A stretch of 64,000 nucleotides of DNA from Kingella oralis (GCF_014054985.1 NZ_CP059569.1:434001-498000); one strand, 5' to 3'. Positions 51,179-60,744 are shown, counted from the first letter of the stretch. Numbers and translations: made by a program. Notes: generated by a model from the letters alone, not told the origin.

Positions 51179-51207
51179 TTGACCGAAGCCCGTTTTTTGC
51201 TTATAGT
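51179..51207 (+). promoter_or_regulatory. mraZ (dcw cluster) promoter
   Basis: TTGACC (51179-51184) and TATAGT (51202-51207) are exactly 17 bases apart, 75 bases before mraZ. It is the best-formed promoter seen in the window and would drive the division/cell-wall cluster. Confidence 0.78.
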
Positions 51208-51215
51208 GTAGCCAT

Positions 51216-51240
51216 GTGGGGGGGAGTGGTGCCAAGTGGT
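51216..51240 (+). promoter_or_regulatory. MraZ operator (three GTGG repeats at 10-bp spacing)
   Basis: GTGG occurs at 51216, 51226 and 51236, one helical turn apart, just after the -10 box. MraZ is known to bind repeated TGGG/GTGG-type boxes before its own gene and repress it. The first box is part of a seven-G run. Confidence 0.72.
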
Positions 51241-51281
51241 AAAACTTTCCCAAATTATCCAAACCAACCCAATTTTTGAAT

Positions 51282-51740
51282 ATGTTTCGCGGCTCTCACG
51301 AATTAACCCTTGATAACAAAGGACGATTGGCGATTCCAGCCAAATTTCGTGATGCCCTGTCGCGCGATTTTGACACGCAACGCATCGTTGCCACGCTGGA
51401 TAGCCGCGACCGTTTGCTGTTTTATCCCGAAGGCGAGTGGGAGAAAGTGGAGCAACAATTATTGTCGCTCAACGTAAAAGGCAAGCCAAATTTGCAGCTT
51501 TATCAAAATTTGCTGCTGCACAATGCGGAAACGTTGGAATTAGATAGCGCGGGGCGCGTGTTGCTGCCGCAAAATCTGCGCCGTTTGGTGAATTTTGATA
51601 AAGATGTGATGCTGGTGGGGCGCGTGAATCGTCTTGAACTTTGGGGCTTGGAACAAAAAATGGCAGAAACCGAAAAAGCCTTGTCTATTGACCCCGATGA
51701 GCTGGATTTTGATTTAAGCCAAACCGATTTACAATTATGA
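51282..51740 (+). CDS. mraZ: transcriptional regulator MraZ
   Basis: The 152-aa protein has two AbrB-like SpoVT domains: FRGSHELTLDNKGRLAIPAKFRD at the N-terminus and AETLELDSAGRVLLPQNLR near residue 84. It forms ring-shaped oligomers that bind repeats upstream of the dcw operon. ATG 51282 is preferred over the TTG frame at 51276. It overlaps rsmH by 4 bases. Confidence 0.94.
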   Translation: MFRGSHELTLDNKGRLAIPAKFRDALSRDFDTQRIVATLDSRDRLLFYPEGEWEKVEQQLLSLNVKGKPNLQLYQNLLLHNAETLELDSAGRVLLPQNLRRLVNFDKDVMLVGRVNRLELWGLEQKMAETEKALSIDPDELDFDLSQTDLQL

Positions 51741-52711
51741 ACTTAGCTGCAAAACCTAAATCATTTCAACACATAACCGTTTTATTGAATGAAGCTGTTG
51801 ATGCGCTGAATATTCAAGAAAACGGTATTTATGTGGACGGCACATTTGGGCGCGGCGGGCATTCACGTTTGATTTTGTCTAAGCTGGGCGAAAAAGGGCG
51901 GTTGGTAGTGTTTGACAAAGACCCGCAAGCGATTGCGGTGGCACGAGATTTGGCGGCGCAAGATGCGCGTGTAAGCGTGGTACACAACGGCTTTTCCCAT
52001 TTTCAGGCTGCCTTAGATGAACTAGGCGTGGCAAAAATTGATGGCGCGTTGTTTGATTTGGGCATTTCTTCGCCGCAAATTGACGATGCGTCGCGCGGGT
52101 TTAGCTTTCGCTTTGATGCGCCCTTGGATATGCGCATGGATACCACGCGCGGGCAATCGGCTGCCGATTGGTTGGCGGTTGCCAGCGAAGATGAAATAAA
52201 CGAGGTAATCAAGAATTATGGTGAAGAGCGGTTTAGTCGCGCGATTGCGCGTGCAATTGTCGCGCAACGAGGCGAAACGCCCATTGATACAACCAGCAAG
52301 TTGGCGAAAATCGCGGCGCAATGCGTCCGTACTCGTGAGCGAGGACAAGACCCTGCAACGCGAACCTTTCAAGCCATTCGCATCTTTATTAACCGCGAGC
52401 TGGACGAAATCCAAGCGGTCTTGCCGCAAGCGGTTGAACGATTGAATTTGGGTGGGCGATTGGCGGTGATTGCGTTTCATTCGTTGGAAGATAGGCTGGT
52501 GAAGCAGTTTATCCGTCAATATGCCACTCATGCGCCGTTGCCCAAATGGGCGATGGTGCGCGAAGCGGATTTGCCGCAGCCGCCTTTGCGGGCAATCGGC
52601 AAGGCGATTAAGGCAAGCGCGGAGGAAGTAGCCGCCAATCCGCGTGCGCGTTCTGCGGTGCTTCGTGTGGCAGAGCGCACGGCGGGGCGATTTGATTTTC
52701 AGGCTGCCTAA
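51737..52711 (+). CDS. rsmH: 16S rRNA (cytosine1402-N4)-methyltransferase
   Basis: The 324-aa protein shows HITVLLNEAVDAL at the N-terminus, the SAM site YVDGTFGRGGHSRLIL near residue 34, FDLGISSPQIDD near 107, and AFHSLEDRLVKQF near 252. It methylates C1402 in the ribosomal P site. It is coupled to mraZ. The last codons (FQAA) and the TAA come from a DUS, which also gives the spacer before ftsL. Confidence 0.95.
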   Translation: MNLAAKPKSFQHITVLLNEAVDALNIQENGIYVDGTFGRGGHSRLILSKLGEKGRLVVFDKDPQAIAVARDLAAQDARVSVVHNGFSHFQAALDELGVAKIDGALFDLGISSPQIDDASRGFSFRFDAPLDMRMDTTRGQSAADWLAVASEDEINEVIKNYGEERFSRAIARAIVAQRGETPIDTTSKLAKIAAQCVRTRERGQDPATRTFQAIRIFINRELDEIQAVLPQAVERLNLGGRLAVIAFHSLEDRLVKQFIRQYATHAPLPKWAMVREADLPQPPLRAIGKAIKASAEEVAANPRARSAVLRVAERTAGRFDFQAA

Positions 52712-52721
52712 CGGGGTGAAG

Positions 52722-52979
52722 ATGTCTAAGTTAAATTTTATTTTGCTGGTTTCCGTTACGCTGTCGGCGTTGTATGTAACCGATTTGCGGATGGGAATTA
52801 AACGGCAAACGCACCTTTACGGCAAAGGGCAGGAAGAAAAAATTCGATTGAATCAAGACCATGCCGAGCTGGTTTACGAGCAAAGCAAGTTGTCTGATTC
52901 TAAACAAGTGGCGCGAGCTGCGGCAAAAATGAATATGAGCGCACCCACATCAGAGAATACGGTGGCTGTTGGTTATTAA
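52722..52979 (+). CDS. ftsL: cell division protein FtsL
   Basis: The 85-aa bitopic protein has one membrane helix near the N-terminus (FILLVSVTLSALYVTDLRM), then a short periplasmic coiled coil (QEEKIRLNQDHAELVYEQSKL). Position between rsmH and ftsI, size and topology identify it as FtsL of the FtsQLB complex. The start is ATG 52722; the longer frame overlaps rsmH. Confidence 0.88.
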   Translation: MSKLNFILLVSVTLSALYVTDLRMGIKRQTHLYGKGQEEKIRLNQDHAELVYEQSKLSDSKQVARAAAKMNMSAPTSENTVAVGY

Positions 52980-52998
52980 GTAGTAAGAAGAAAAAACA

Positions 52999-54780
52999 AT
53001 GTTAATCCATAATGAATTTAAGCCATACATGGCAAAAAAAGAAGAAACCAAACGCCAAGTGGTTGAGGGGAATAAACGCCTTTCATGGTTGATGCTGGCG
53101 ATTGGCGGCGCGTTTTGCGTGCTGGTGGGGCATAGCTTTCGCGTGCAAGCGCAGCATCATAGCGAATTGAGCAAATTCAGCGAAAACCGCGTGGTTCGTA
53201 GCATCAAAAGCCCTGCGCTGCGCGGCACGATTACCGACCGCAACGGGGCGATTTTGGCGGTGAGCCGTTATTTGAAAGTGGCAACGTTTAACCCCAAAGC
53301 GATTTACGCGCCCAAACGCCAAGGCGATGAGATTAACTGGAACGCCATCAGCAATGAACAGTTTGCCAAGCTGGCGGCGATTTTAAGGCTGCCTGAAAAC
53401 GAAGTGCGCCGGAAATTGCAAGAACGCTCCAGCCAATATGTGCAGTTTAAAACCGAGCTTTCGCTGGAAGAAGCCGACGCGCTCAAAGCGTTGAATATTC
53501 CTTCTTTGCGCTTTGAAGAACGCACCGAACGCGCCTATCCCACAGGCAATCTGTTTTCGCACATTGTCGGCTTTGCCAACGATAAAGGCGAAGGCTTGGA
53601 GGGTCTGGAACGCGTGGCAAATCAGCGTTTAACGGGCGAAGACGGGCGGCAAGTAGTCTTGCGCGACCGCCACAACAATATTGTGGAACTGATTGATTCG
53701 CCCGAAAACGCGGCGGCAAAATCAGGCGAAACGTTGGTGTTGTCCGTTGACCAAGATTTGCAGCAATTGGCTCACGACCAACTGGCGGCAACGTTGAAAA
53801 ACTTTAATGCCAAAGCGGGCGGTGTGGTGGTTTTGGATGCGCAAACGGGCGAGATTTTGGCGATGACCAGCTTGCCTGATTACGATGCCAATTATTACCA
53901 AGAATACCCCGCCACCAGCTTGCGCAACTTCGCCGTGAGCGAAACGATGGAGCCTGGTTCGGTGATGAAGCCTTTTATCATCGCCAAAGCTTTGGACGAC
54001 GGCAAAATCGGGCGCAACAGCACTTTCAACACGCGCCCTTATGCGATTGGCGATAAAACCATCCGCGATACGCACGACTACCCTTCGCTCACCACGCAAG
54101 GCATTTTGCAAAAATCGTCTAACGTGGGCACCAGCCACATCGCCGCGCTGTATGACAACCAAAGTTTGTATCAGCATTTTTCCGATGTGGGCTTTGGGCG
54201 CAAAACAGGCTCGGGCGTAAGCGGCGAGCAAAACAAAGCGATTAAACCCGCCGACAAATGGAGCAAACTGGATCGCGCCGTGATGTCTTACGGCTACGCG
54301 ATTACCGCGAACTTGCTGCAAATGGCACAGGGCTACACCATTTTCACCGCAGGCGGCAAATTGATGCCTGCCACCATCTACAAGCAAACGCAAACGCCCA
54401 AAGGCACGCAAGTCATCAAACCCGAAACCGCCAAACAAATGCGCGAAATGATGGTGAGCATCACGCGCAAGGGCGGCACGGGGCAAGACGGCGCAGTGCC
54501 GGGCTATGATGTCGCCGCCAAAACAGGCACGGCGCGCAAAGCCAGCGCAGGCGGTTATGCCGACAAATACCGCGCCAGCTTCGTGGGCTTCGCGCCCGCG
54601 CAAAATCCGCGTTTGATTGTGGCGGTGAGCATCGACGAGCCGCGCGGCAAAGGCTATTACGGCGGCACGGTGGCGGGGCCTGCGTTCCGCGAGATTATGG
54701 CGGGCGGGCTGAAAAAATTAGGCGTGAAACCCACTTATGTGAACACCGAACCCGCAGCCAACGTTGCCAAAAAACGATAG
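52999..54780 (+). CDS. ftsI: penicillin-binding protein 2 / FtsI septal transpeptidase
   Basis: The 593-aa protein has an N-terminal membrane anchor (LMLAIGGAFCVLVGHSF), a class B PBP pedestal (GTITDRNGAILAVS), and a transpeptidase domain. The motifs are SVMK (EPGSVMKPF, near residue 320), SSN (KSSNVGTS) and KTG (AAKTGTARK, near 509). It cross-links septal peptidoglycan and is the beta-lactam target called PBP2 in Neisseria. An alternative start at 53029 (MAKKEE) is possible. A DUS encodes RLPEN near residue 130. Confidence 0.95.
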   Translation: MLIHNEFKPYMAKKEETKRQVVEGNKRLSWLMLAIGGAFCVLVGHSFRVQAQHHSELSKFSENRVVRSIKSPALRGTITDRNGAILAVSRYLKVATFNPKAIYAPKRQGDEINWNAISNEQFAKLAAILRLPENEVRRKLQERSSQYVQFKTELSLEEADALKALNIPSLRFEERTERAYPTGNLFSHIVGFANDKGEGLEGLERVANQRLTGEDGRQVVLRDRHNNIVELIDSPENAAAKSGETLVLSVDQDLQQLAHDQLAATLKNFNAKAGGVVVLDAQTGEILAMTSLPDYDANYYQEYPATSLRNFAVSETMEPGSVMKPFIIAKALDDGKIGRNSTFNTRPYAIGDKTIRDTHDYPSLTTQGILQKSSNVGTSHIAALYDNQSLYQHFSDVGFGRKTGSGVSGEQNKAIKPADKWSKLDRAVMSYGYAITANLLQMAQGYTIFTAGGKLMPATIYKQTQTPKGTQVIKPETAKQMREMMVSITRKGGTGQDGAVPGYDVAAKTGTARKASAGGYADKYRASFVGFAPAQNPRLIVAVSIDEPRGKGYYGGTVAGPAFREIMAGGLKKLGVKPTYVNTEPAANVAKKR

Positions 54781-54972
54781 CCCCATGCAACGACCTTTGC
54801 GGCACTTTGGGTGCGGCAAAGGTTTTTTTGTTAATCGGCAGCCTGAAAACGGTTGCGCCCGTGTTCAGCAAGCTTTTCAGGCTGTCTTGTGTTGTCGCCG
54901 CGATGAATGCGTGCATTCGCCAACGTCGTTCGCAGGCAGCCTGAAAACCATTTTGTTCCGTAGAGATTTCCC

Positions 54973-56478
54973 ATGTTCAGCCAAAAAGCCGCTCCCGCCC
55001 AGCCCGTCCTCCCCGCCTTGCAACACACCGTTTCAGGCTGCCAACTGCTGCACGCCGATAGCCGCAAAATCCAGCCCGGTGATGTCTTCATCGCCTGCCA
55101 AGGCGAATATGCCGACGGCAGAAACTACATCGCCGATGCCATCACCCGCGGCGCAAGTTTCGTGTATTGGGACGACGATGGCGCGTTCCAATGGCAGCCC
55201 GAATGGCGCGTGCCCAACCAAGGCATCAGCGATTTGAGCCAACGCGCGGGCATGGTGGCGGCGCAAGCCTATGGCAACCTTTCGGGCAGCCTGAAAATCA
55301 TCGGCGTAACAGGCACCAACGGCAAAACCTCCATCACCCAATGGCTTGCCCAAGCGATAGATAATTTGGAACAAGCCCCAAGCTGCGCCATCATCGGCAC
55401 GGTGGGCAACGGCTTTTTCGGCGAATTGCAAGCCACCACGCACACCACGCCCGACCCCGTTGCCGTGCAAACGCTCATCCGCCAATTCAAACAGCAAGGC
55501 GCACGCAGCATCGCCATGGAAGTGTCCAGCCACGGCTTGGCGCAATACCGCGTGAACGGCGTGCCCTTTCACACCGCCGTGTTCACCAACCTGACGCGCG
55601 ACCATTTGGACTACCACGGTAGCATGGCGGAATACGGCGCAGCCAAAGAGCGCCTGTTTTACTGGCAAGGCTTGCAAAACGCCATCATCAACAGCGACGA
55701 CGCATTTGGCGCAGCACTCGCCGCCGAGCTCAAACAACACAGCGGCAGCCTGAAAACCGAAGGCTGCAACGAAGTTAAAACCTACACCTACGGCTTCAAT
55801 GAGCAAGCCGACATCTGCATCACCTGTTTCGCCGCCAACCGGGAGGGCATGAGCATCAGCCTGGCCACGCCGTGGGGCGAGGGCAGCGCGCAAACCCGGC
55901 TGCTCGGGCGGTTCAACGCGCAAAACTTCGCCGCCGCGCTGGGCGCACTCTGCGCCGCGGGCTACGATTTTCAGGCTGCCTTAACCGCGTTATCCCGCAT
56001 CCGTCCCGCCACAGGGCGCATGGATTGCATTATCCAGCCCGACAAACCGCTGGTGGTGGTGGATTACGCCCACACGCCCGATGCGCTGGAAAAAGCCCTC
56101 ACCACCCTGCGCGAAATCCAGCAGCCTGAAAGCCGGCTTTGGTGCGTGTTCGGCTGCGGCGGCGACCGAGACCGCGGCAAACGCCCGCTGATGGGCGAAG
56201 TGGCGGCGCGTCTGGCAGACAAAGCTGTCGTTACCAGCGACAATCCGCGCACCGAAGACCCGCAAGCCATCATCGCCGATATTTTGCCCGCCGTACCTCA
56301 TCCCGCGCTGGTAGAAGCCGACCGCAAAGCCGCGATTGAGCAAACCATCGCCCAAGCGCAAGCGCAAGATATTGTGCTGATTGCAGGCAAGGGGCATGAG
56401 ACGTATCAGGACGTTCAAGGAGTGAAACATCATTTTTCTGATTTTGAAGTGGCGCAAGATGCCTTAGGGCAATGGTAG
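54973..56478 (+). CDS. murE: UDP-MurNAc-tripeptide ligase MurE
   Basis: The 501-aa Mur ligase has the ATP site GVTGTNGKTSITQW near residue 113, THTTPDPV, EVSSHGL, FTNLTRDHLDYHG and the DNPR motif (TSDNPRTEDP near 417). DNPR indicates meso-diaminopimelate as the added amino acid. It works in the cytoplasm before MurF. Several DUS copies lie in frame (GSLKI, GSLKT, FQAA). Its stop is followed at once by a DUS. Confidence 0.96.
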   Translation: MFSQKAAPAQPVLPALQHTVSGCQLLHADSRKIQPGDVFIACQGEYADGRNYIADAITRGASFVYWDDDGAFQWQPEWRVPNQGISDLSQRAGMVAAQAYGNLSGSLKIIGVTGTNGKTSITQWLAQAIDNLEQAPSCAIIGTVGNGFFGELQATTHTTPDPVAVQTLIRQFKQQGARSIAMEVSSHGLAQYRVNGVPFHTAVFTNLTRDHLDYHGSMAEYGAAKERLFYWQGLQNAIINSDDAFGAALAAELKQHSGSLKTEGCNEVKTYTYGFNEQADICITCFAANREGMSISLATPWGEGSAQTRLLGRFNAQNFAAALGALCAAGYDFQAALTALSRIRPATGRMDCIIQPDKPLVVVDYAHTPDALEKALTTLREIQQPESRLWCVFGCGGDRDRGKRPLMGEVAARLADKAVVTSDNPRTEDPQAIIADILPAVPHPALVEADRKAAIEQTIAQAQAQDIVLIAGKGHETYQDVQGVKHHFSDFEVAQDALGQW

Positions 56479-56519
56479 GCAGCCTGAAAACCCAAACCAA
56501 CCTTACTTTCAATCCCAAC

Positions 56520-57599
56520 ATGACAAAACCCACCCACAACCCCCTCCCCATCTGGTCTATCGTCCTGCCTATTGCCGCATGGCTGGTGTATTTCATCGGT
56601 ATCAAAGGCAGCGTACCGTTGCAGTTGATTGGCGGCGCGATGCTGATTGGCAGCGTGTTATCCGCCGTGCACCATGCCGAAGTGGTGGCGCACAAAGTGG
56701 GCGAACCGTTTGGCACGATTATTCTTGCGCTGGCGATTACCGTGCTGGAAGTGGGGCTGATTGTGTCCATGATGATGGGTGGGGGCAGTAACGCCGCCTA
56801 TTTGGCGCGCGATACTGTGTTTGCTGCTATCATGTTGATTTTAACGGGATTATTGGGCGTGTGCCTGCTAATTGGTGGCTTGAAACACCGCGAGCAGTTT
56901 TTCAATAAAAAATCGGTGAGTACCGCGCTGGTAACGCTGATCTCCATTTTGGTGCTCACGCTGGTGCTGCCCAATTTCACCACCAGCACGCCATCGGGCA
57001 GCTACAACACGGCGCAGCTGCTGTTTATTGCCGTTGCGTCTTTTGTGCTGTATTTTTCCTTTATCCTGACTCAAACCGTGCGCCACCGCGACTATTTTCT
57101 AGCCGATGATGAAGATGTGAACCATCACGCCGAGCCGCCTTCCGCCCAAATCGCGCTGGCTAGCTTGGTGTGCTTGGTGGTGTGTTTGGGCGTGGTGATT
57201 GCGTTGGCAAAAGCCCTGTCGCCCGCCATTGAAAGCATGGTGGTGTCGTGGGGCGCGCCCAAGGCGTTGGTGGGCGTGATTATCGCCGCCGTGGTGCTGA
57301 TGCCCGAAAGCCTCGCCGCGCTCACCGCCGCCCGCCGCAATCGCTTGCAAACCAGCATCAATCTGGCTTTGGGCTCTGCCCTTGCCAGCATCGGGCTCAC
57401 CATTCCCGCCGTGGCGTTGGTGTGCTTGATTTACGATATTGACGTGGTGCTGGGCTTGGACGCCAAATCCATGCTGCTGCTTGGGTTGAGCACGTTTACT
57501 GTGATGCTGTCGCTGCATTATGGCAAAACCAATATGCTGTATGGCATTGTTTTGCTGGTAAATTTGGCGGCGTATGTGTTTACGGTGATTGTGCCGTGA
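56520..57599 (+). CDS. chaA: calcium/proton antiporter (ChaA/CaCA family)
   Basis: The 359-aa protein has about 11 membrane segments and the two CaCA acidic repeats: GEPFGTIILALAITVLEVGLI (Glu near residue 63) and VVLMPESLAALTAARRNRLQ followed by GSALASIGLTIP near 275. ChaA exports Ca2+, and Na+ or K+, in exchange for protons. It is inserted between murE and murF, which normally adjoin in dcw clusters. Confidence 0.9.
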   Translation: MTKPTHNPLPIWSIVLPIAAWLVYFIGIKGSVPLQLIGGAMLIGSVLSAVHHAEVVAHKVGEPFGTIILALAITVLEVGLIVSMMMGGGSNAAYLARDTVFAAIMLILTGLLGVCLLIGGLKHREQFFNKKSVSTALVTLISILVLTLVLPNFTTSTPSGSYNTAQLLFIAVASFVLYFSFILTQTVRHRDYFLADDEDVNHHAEPPSAQIALASLVCLVVCLGVVIALAKALSPAIESMVVSWGAPKALVGVIIAAVVLMPESLAALTAARRNRLQTSINLALGSALASIGLTIPAVALVCLIYDIDVVLGLDAKSMLLLGLSTFTVMLSLHYGKTNMLYGIVLLVNLAAYVFTVIVP

Positions 57600-57631
57600 G
57601 CGATGAGGCAGCCTGAAAAGGGAATTAAAGT

Positions 57632-58591
57632 ATGTTGAAAAAATTTGTTTTAGCAATGGCTTTACTGGGATGCGCAATGAAATACACCTTAGCGGAGCCA
57701 ATAACCCTTCCTGCGGAAAATTTAAATTTCCAAATTGCGGGAATTGTGTTGGAGCAAGCAGATATTCCGCGCGGGCAGGAGCGTGATTATCAGCCGATTA
57801 CGTTGCGATTGCCGCGTTACTCCGCTGCGATAGGCAAGGGCGATATACGCACATGGTGGGTAAAAGAACCGTTGTGGGTTTTGGATAAAAGCGATGTGCT
57901 TTCTATGTCGCCACGGCTGGATGAGATGCTTGAAGATGGGCATTTGGATATAACTTTTTCAAAACAGGCGGGGCAAAAATTGAGCCAAATGACGGCTGAT
58001 GCGATGAAACATCATGCTTATGTTTTGGTATTCAATCATCAAACAAACGAGTCGTGGATGGGGGCAAATGTGTTGGAGCGCATAGATGGTGGCAAGCTTA
58101 GATTAACCACCATGCCATTGGATACCATTCCCCAATTCAAAGAAGCCGTTGCGCGGCAAGAAATTGCTTTTGCTCTGGCGATACCCAGCGAAAACCATGA
58201 AAAGTTATCGGGCTGGTCGCTGCGGACGGTGCGTGAAATACAGATTAAGCGACAAAAAGGCATGAGAGATTATCCAGCGTGGGTGCATCAGCCCTCGCGC
58301 CTTACTTCGGATGATATGAAGTCTTTAATCATTGATGATAAGGTGGTGATGGATGATGCGCTACTCCACGATCATCGGTTAGGTATGCTGGAATTAACCA
58401 ATAAGGGTTGGCAAAAATGGCGATGGTTGGAAACGAAAAAAGCCCCTAATCCCATTCCTCAAATTATTTTTTTGCAGAAAGACGGCACGCCTATTTCGGG
58501 TGCAAGCGCAATGGGCAGCCGCCCGCCACGCCGTGTTTCTATTTTTATGTCGCCAGAAGCTATCCAAAAAATGATTTTGCGACAACCATAA
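57632..58591 (+). CDS. exported protein with a SecD-P1-like domain, unknown function
   Basis: The 319-aa protein has a signal peptide (FVLAMALLGCAMKYTLA). Residues 105-195 resemble the periplasmic head of SecD (LDITFSKQAGQKLSQMTADA, then YVLVFNHQTNESWMGANVLE and an Ile/Gly-rich turn). The C-terminal third (WLETKKAPNPIPQIIFLQKDG) is unfamiliar. There are no other membrane segments. It lies between chaA and murF. Its sequence is AT-richer than that of its neighbours. A periplasmic role is likely, but the function is unknown. Confidence 0.6.
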   Translation: MLKKFVLAMALLGCAMKYTLAEPITLPAENLNFQIAGIVLEQADIPRGQERDYQPITLRLPRYSAAIGKGDIRTWWVKEPLWVLDKSDVLSMSPRLDEMLEDGHLDITFSKQAGQKLSQMTADAMKHHAYVLVFNHQTNESWMGANVLERIDGGKLRLTTMPLDTIPQFKEAVARQEIAFALAIPSENHEKLSGWSLRTVREIQIKRQKGMRDYPAWVHQPSRLTSDDMKSLIIDDKVVMDDALLHDHRLGMLELTNKGWQKWRWLETKKAPNPIPQIIFLQKDGTPISGASAMGSRPPRRVSIFMSPEAIQKMILRQP

Positions 58592-58611
58592 GCAATATTT
58601 TTGAGTAAACC

Positions 58612-59966
58612 ATGACTGCATTAACCCAAAACTTCGTCCGCCGCCTTTTCAGGCTGCCTGAAATCGCCACAGACAGCCCCATCAACCAAATCACCACCGA
58701 CAGCCGCACCGCCCAGCGCGGCGACCTGTTCTTCGCCCTAGTTGGCGAGAACCATGACGCGCACGATTTTGTGCCCGATGTGTTAGCCAAAGGCGCAACC
58801 GCCGTTGTTTCGCGCGGCGACTGCGCCTCGTTTTCAGGCTGCCTCAAAGTGGACGACACCCTTGCCGCGCTGCAAACGCTCGCCGCCGCATGGCGCAAGC
58901 AGCTCAACCCATTTGTGTACGGCATCACGGGGTCAAGCGGCAAAACCACGGTGAAAGAAATGCTGGCGAGCATTTTGCGCACGGCGCACGGCGCGGATGC
59001 GGTGTTGGCAACGGCGGGCAATTTCTCAACAACCACATTGGCTTGCCGCTCACGCTGCTCAATTTACGCGAACCGCATCGCCACGCTGTGATTGAAATGG
59101 GCATGAATCATGCGGGCGAGTTGGCAACGCTCACGCGCATCGCCGCACCCAATGTTGCGCTGGTAAACAACGCCATGCGCGCGCACATCGGCTGCGGGTT
59201 TAACGGCGTGGACGACATCGCCCGCGCCAAAGCCGAGATTTACCAAGGGCTGCCTGAAAACGGCATCGCCATCTTGCCTGCCGAGGATGACCACCTTGCC
59301 ATTTTTCAGGCTACCGTAAGCGCGTTCAAAACGCTCACTTTTGGCGCGACCGTAGGCGATGTTCACGCCGAAAACATTGCGCTTGAAGCGTTGAGCAGCA
59401 CGTTTGATTTGGTGTACAACGGCAACCGCCAAGCTGTGCAACTGCCTGTGGCGGGCAAACACAACATCAGCAACGCTTGCGCCGCCGCTGCGCTCGCCAT
59501 TGCAGGCGGCTTGAGGCAGCCTGAAATCGCCCGCGGCTTGGCGGCGTTTAGCAACATCAAAGGGCGGCTGCAACGCAAAAACGGCATCCGCCAAACGCTG
59601 ATTTTGGACGACACCTACAACGCCAACCCCGACAGCATGAAAGCCGCGCTGGATGTGCTTGCCAAGCTGCCCGCGCCGCGCGTGTTTGTGATGGGCGACA
59701 TGGGCGAACTGGGCGAAGACGAAGCCCCAAAAATGCACGAAGAAATCGGCATCTATGCCCGCGATTTGGGCATTGAATACGCTTATTTTGTGGGCGATAA
59801 CAGCGTGCAGGCTGCCGAAAAATTTGGTGGCAATGGGCTGTGGTTTGCCGATAAAGACCCGCTGATTCAAGTGTTGGCGCACGATTTGCCTGAACGCGCC
59901 AGCGTGTTGGTGAAAGGTTCGCGCTTTATGCAGATGGAAGAAGTGGTGGCGGCGTTGTTGGCATAG
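58612..59966 (+). CDS. murF: UDP-MurNAc-pentapeptide ligase MurF, one-base frameshift as written
   Basis: The first 140 codons give a MurF start: ITTDSRTAQRGDLFFALVGE and GITGSSGKTTVKEML. The frame then breaks near 59021-59027 (AATTTCTCAAC). Adding one C (AATTTCCTCAAC) restores GNFLNNHIGLPLTLLNL and joins the second frame, which holds IEMGMNHAGELATLT, AGKHNISNACAAAALA, DDTYNANPDSM and VFVMGDMGELG. The restored protein has 451 residues, the normal length. MurF adds D-Ala-D-Ala and is essential. A true loss is therefore unlikely, and a sequencing or assembly error is the best explanation. In-frame DUS copies are common in it. Confidence 0.9.
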
Positions 59967-60003
59967 TTTTCAGGCTGCCTATGCCGCAGAGGCAGCCTGA
60001 AAA

Positions 60004-60130
60004 CCAAAATGGAACGGCGGTGGCTCGCCGCCAAATGGCTGATTAAACAGGGCATGGCTGGTTTGCCAAGATGTCAGCGAGCCGCCGACGCTCCATCAGT
60101 TGCAGGGTTGGCAAAGGTTGCAGCCTGAAA
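60004..60130 (+). repeat. GC-palindrome intergenic repeat, copy 4
   Basis: Closest relative of 19838-19962: CAAAATGGAACGGCGGTGGC, TCGCCGCCAAATGGCTGAT, TAAACAGGGCATGGCTGG, TTTGCCAAGATGTCAGCGAG, CCGCCGACGCTCCATCAG, then TTGGCAAAGGTTGCAGCCTG. It lies between murF and a small membrane-protein gene. Confidence 0.8.
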
Positions 60131-60147
60131 ACAGCAACAAAAACAGA

Positions 60148-60291
60148 ATGAAAACCGCCAAGCGGATAGGGATACTCGCCGCGCTGTTGTTTGCTTTTTG
60201 GCTGGGGATGTGGACGCAGGCGCATCGTTTCCCATTTGCGTGCTGGATGTGGGAACCTATCGGCAGCGGCACGCGCGATAAGGCAGCCTGA
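60148..60291 (+). CDS. small membrane protein
   Basis: The 47-aa product has a basic start (MKTAKR), one hydrophobic helix (IGILAALLFAFWLGMW) and the end WEPIGSGTRDKAA. The last codons and stop are made by a DUS. No family is recognised. It may be a short inner-membrane protein of the dcw region, or chance coding. Confidence 0.4.
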   Translation: MKTAKRIGILAALLFAFWLGMWTQAHRFPFACWMWEPIGSGTRDKAA

Positions 60292-60329
60292 AACGGCCGT
60301 TTGGCCCGGCAAACTGCAAAGGACGCGCT

Positions 60330-60671
60330 ATGGCAAACACCCCCAACCCTACGCCCCGCACCACCAATATCCTAGCCGTGGTGAGCCTGATTTGCGGACT
60401 GCTGGGCTTGGCGGGCGGGCTGCCCTCCGCAGGCGTAATCAACATCGCCGCCATTGTGATGGGACACATGGCGCGCAGCCAAATCCGCCAAAACCCAAAT
60501 GAAGACGGCGCGGGCATCGCGTTGGCAGGCTTAATCATAGGCTACATCGGCTTGCTGGTTGTGCCGCTGATTATGCTGGCGGCAGTGGTTATCGTGATGA
60601 TTTTATATGGAATAAACTTTGAAGCGGCTGTAAACGAGCTTTTCAGGCTGCTGTTATCGCTGCTGCATTAG
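60330..60671 (+). CDS. DUF4190-type membrane protein
   Basis: The 113-aa protein has a Pro/Thr-rich start and two membrane segments with the DUF4190 pattern: ILAVVSLICGLLGLAGG then INIAAIVMGHMARSQIRQNP, and GIALAGLIIGYIGLLVVPL. The function is unknown. AAAGGA lies ten bases before ATG 60330. Confidence 0.72.
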   Translation: MANTPNPTPRTTNILAVVSLICGLLGLAGGLPSAGVINIAAIVMGHMARSQIRQNPNEDGAGIALAGLIIGYIGLLVVPLIMLAAVVIVMILYGINFEAAVNELFRLLLSLLH

Positions 60672-60744
60672 GTAGCCTGAAAACCATGTCGTAGCCTGAA
60701 AACGCTAAGTGAATTTAAACCCCCACCCCGCGCCCCATTCCCAC

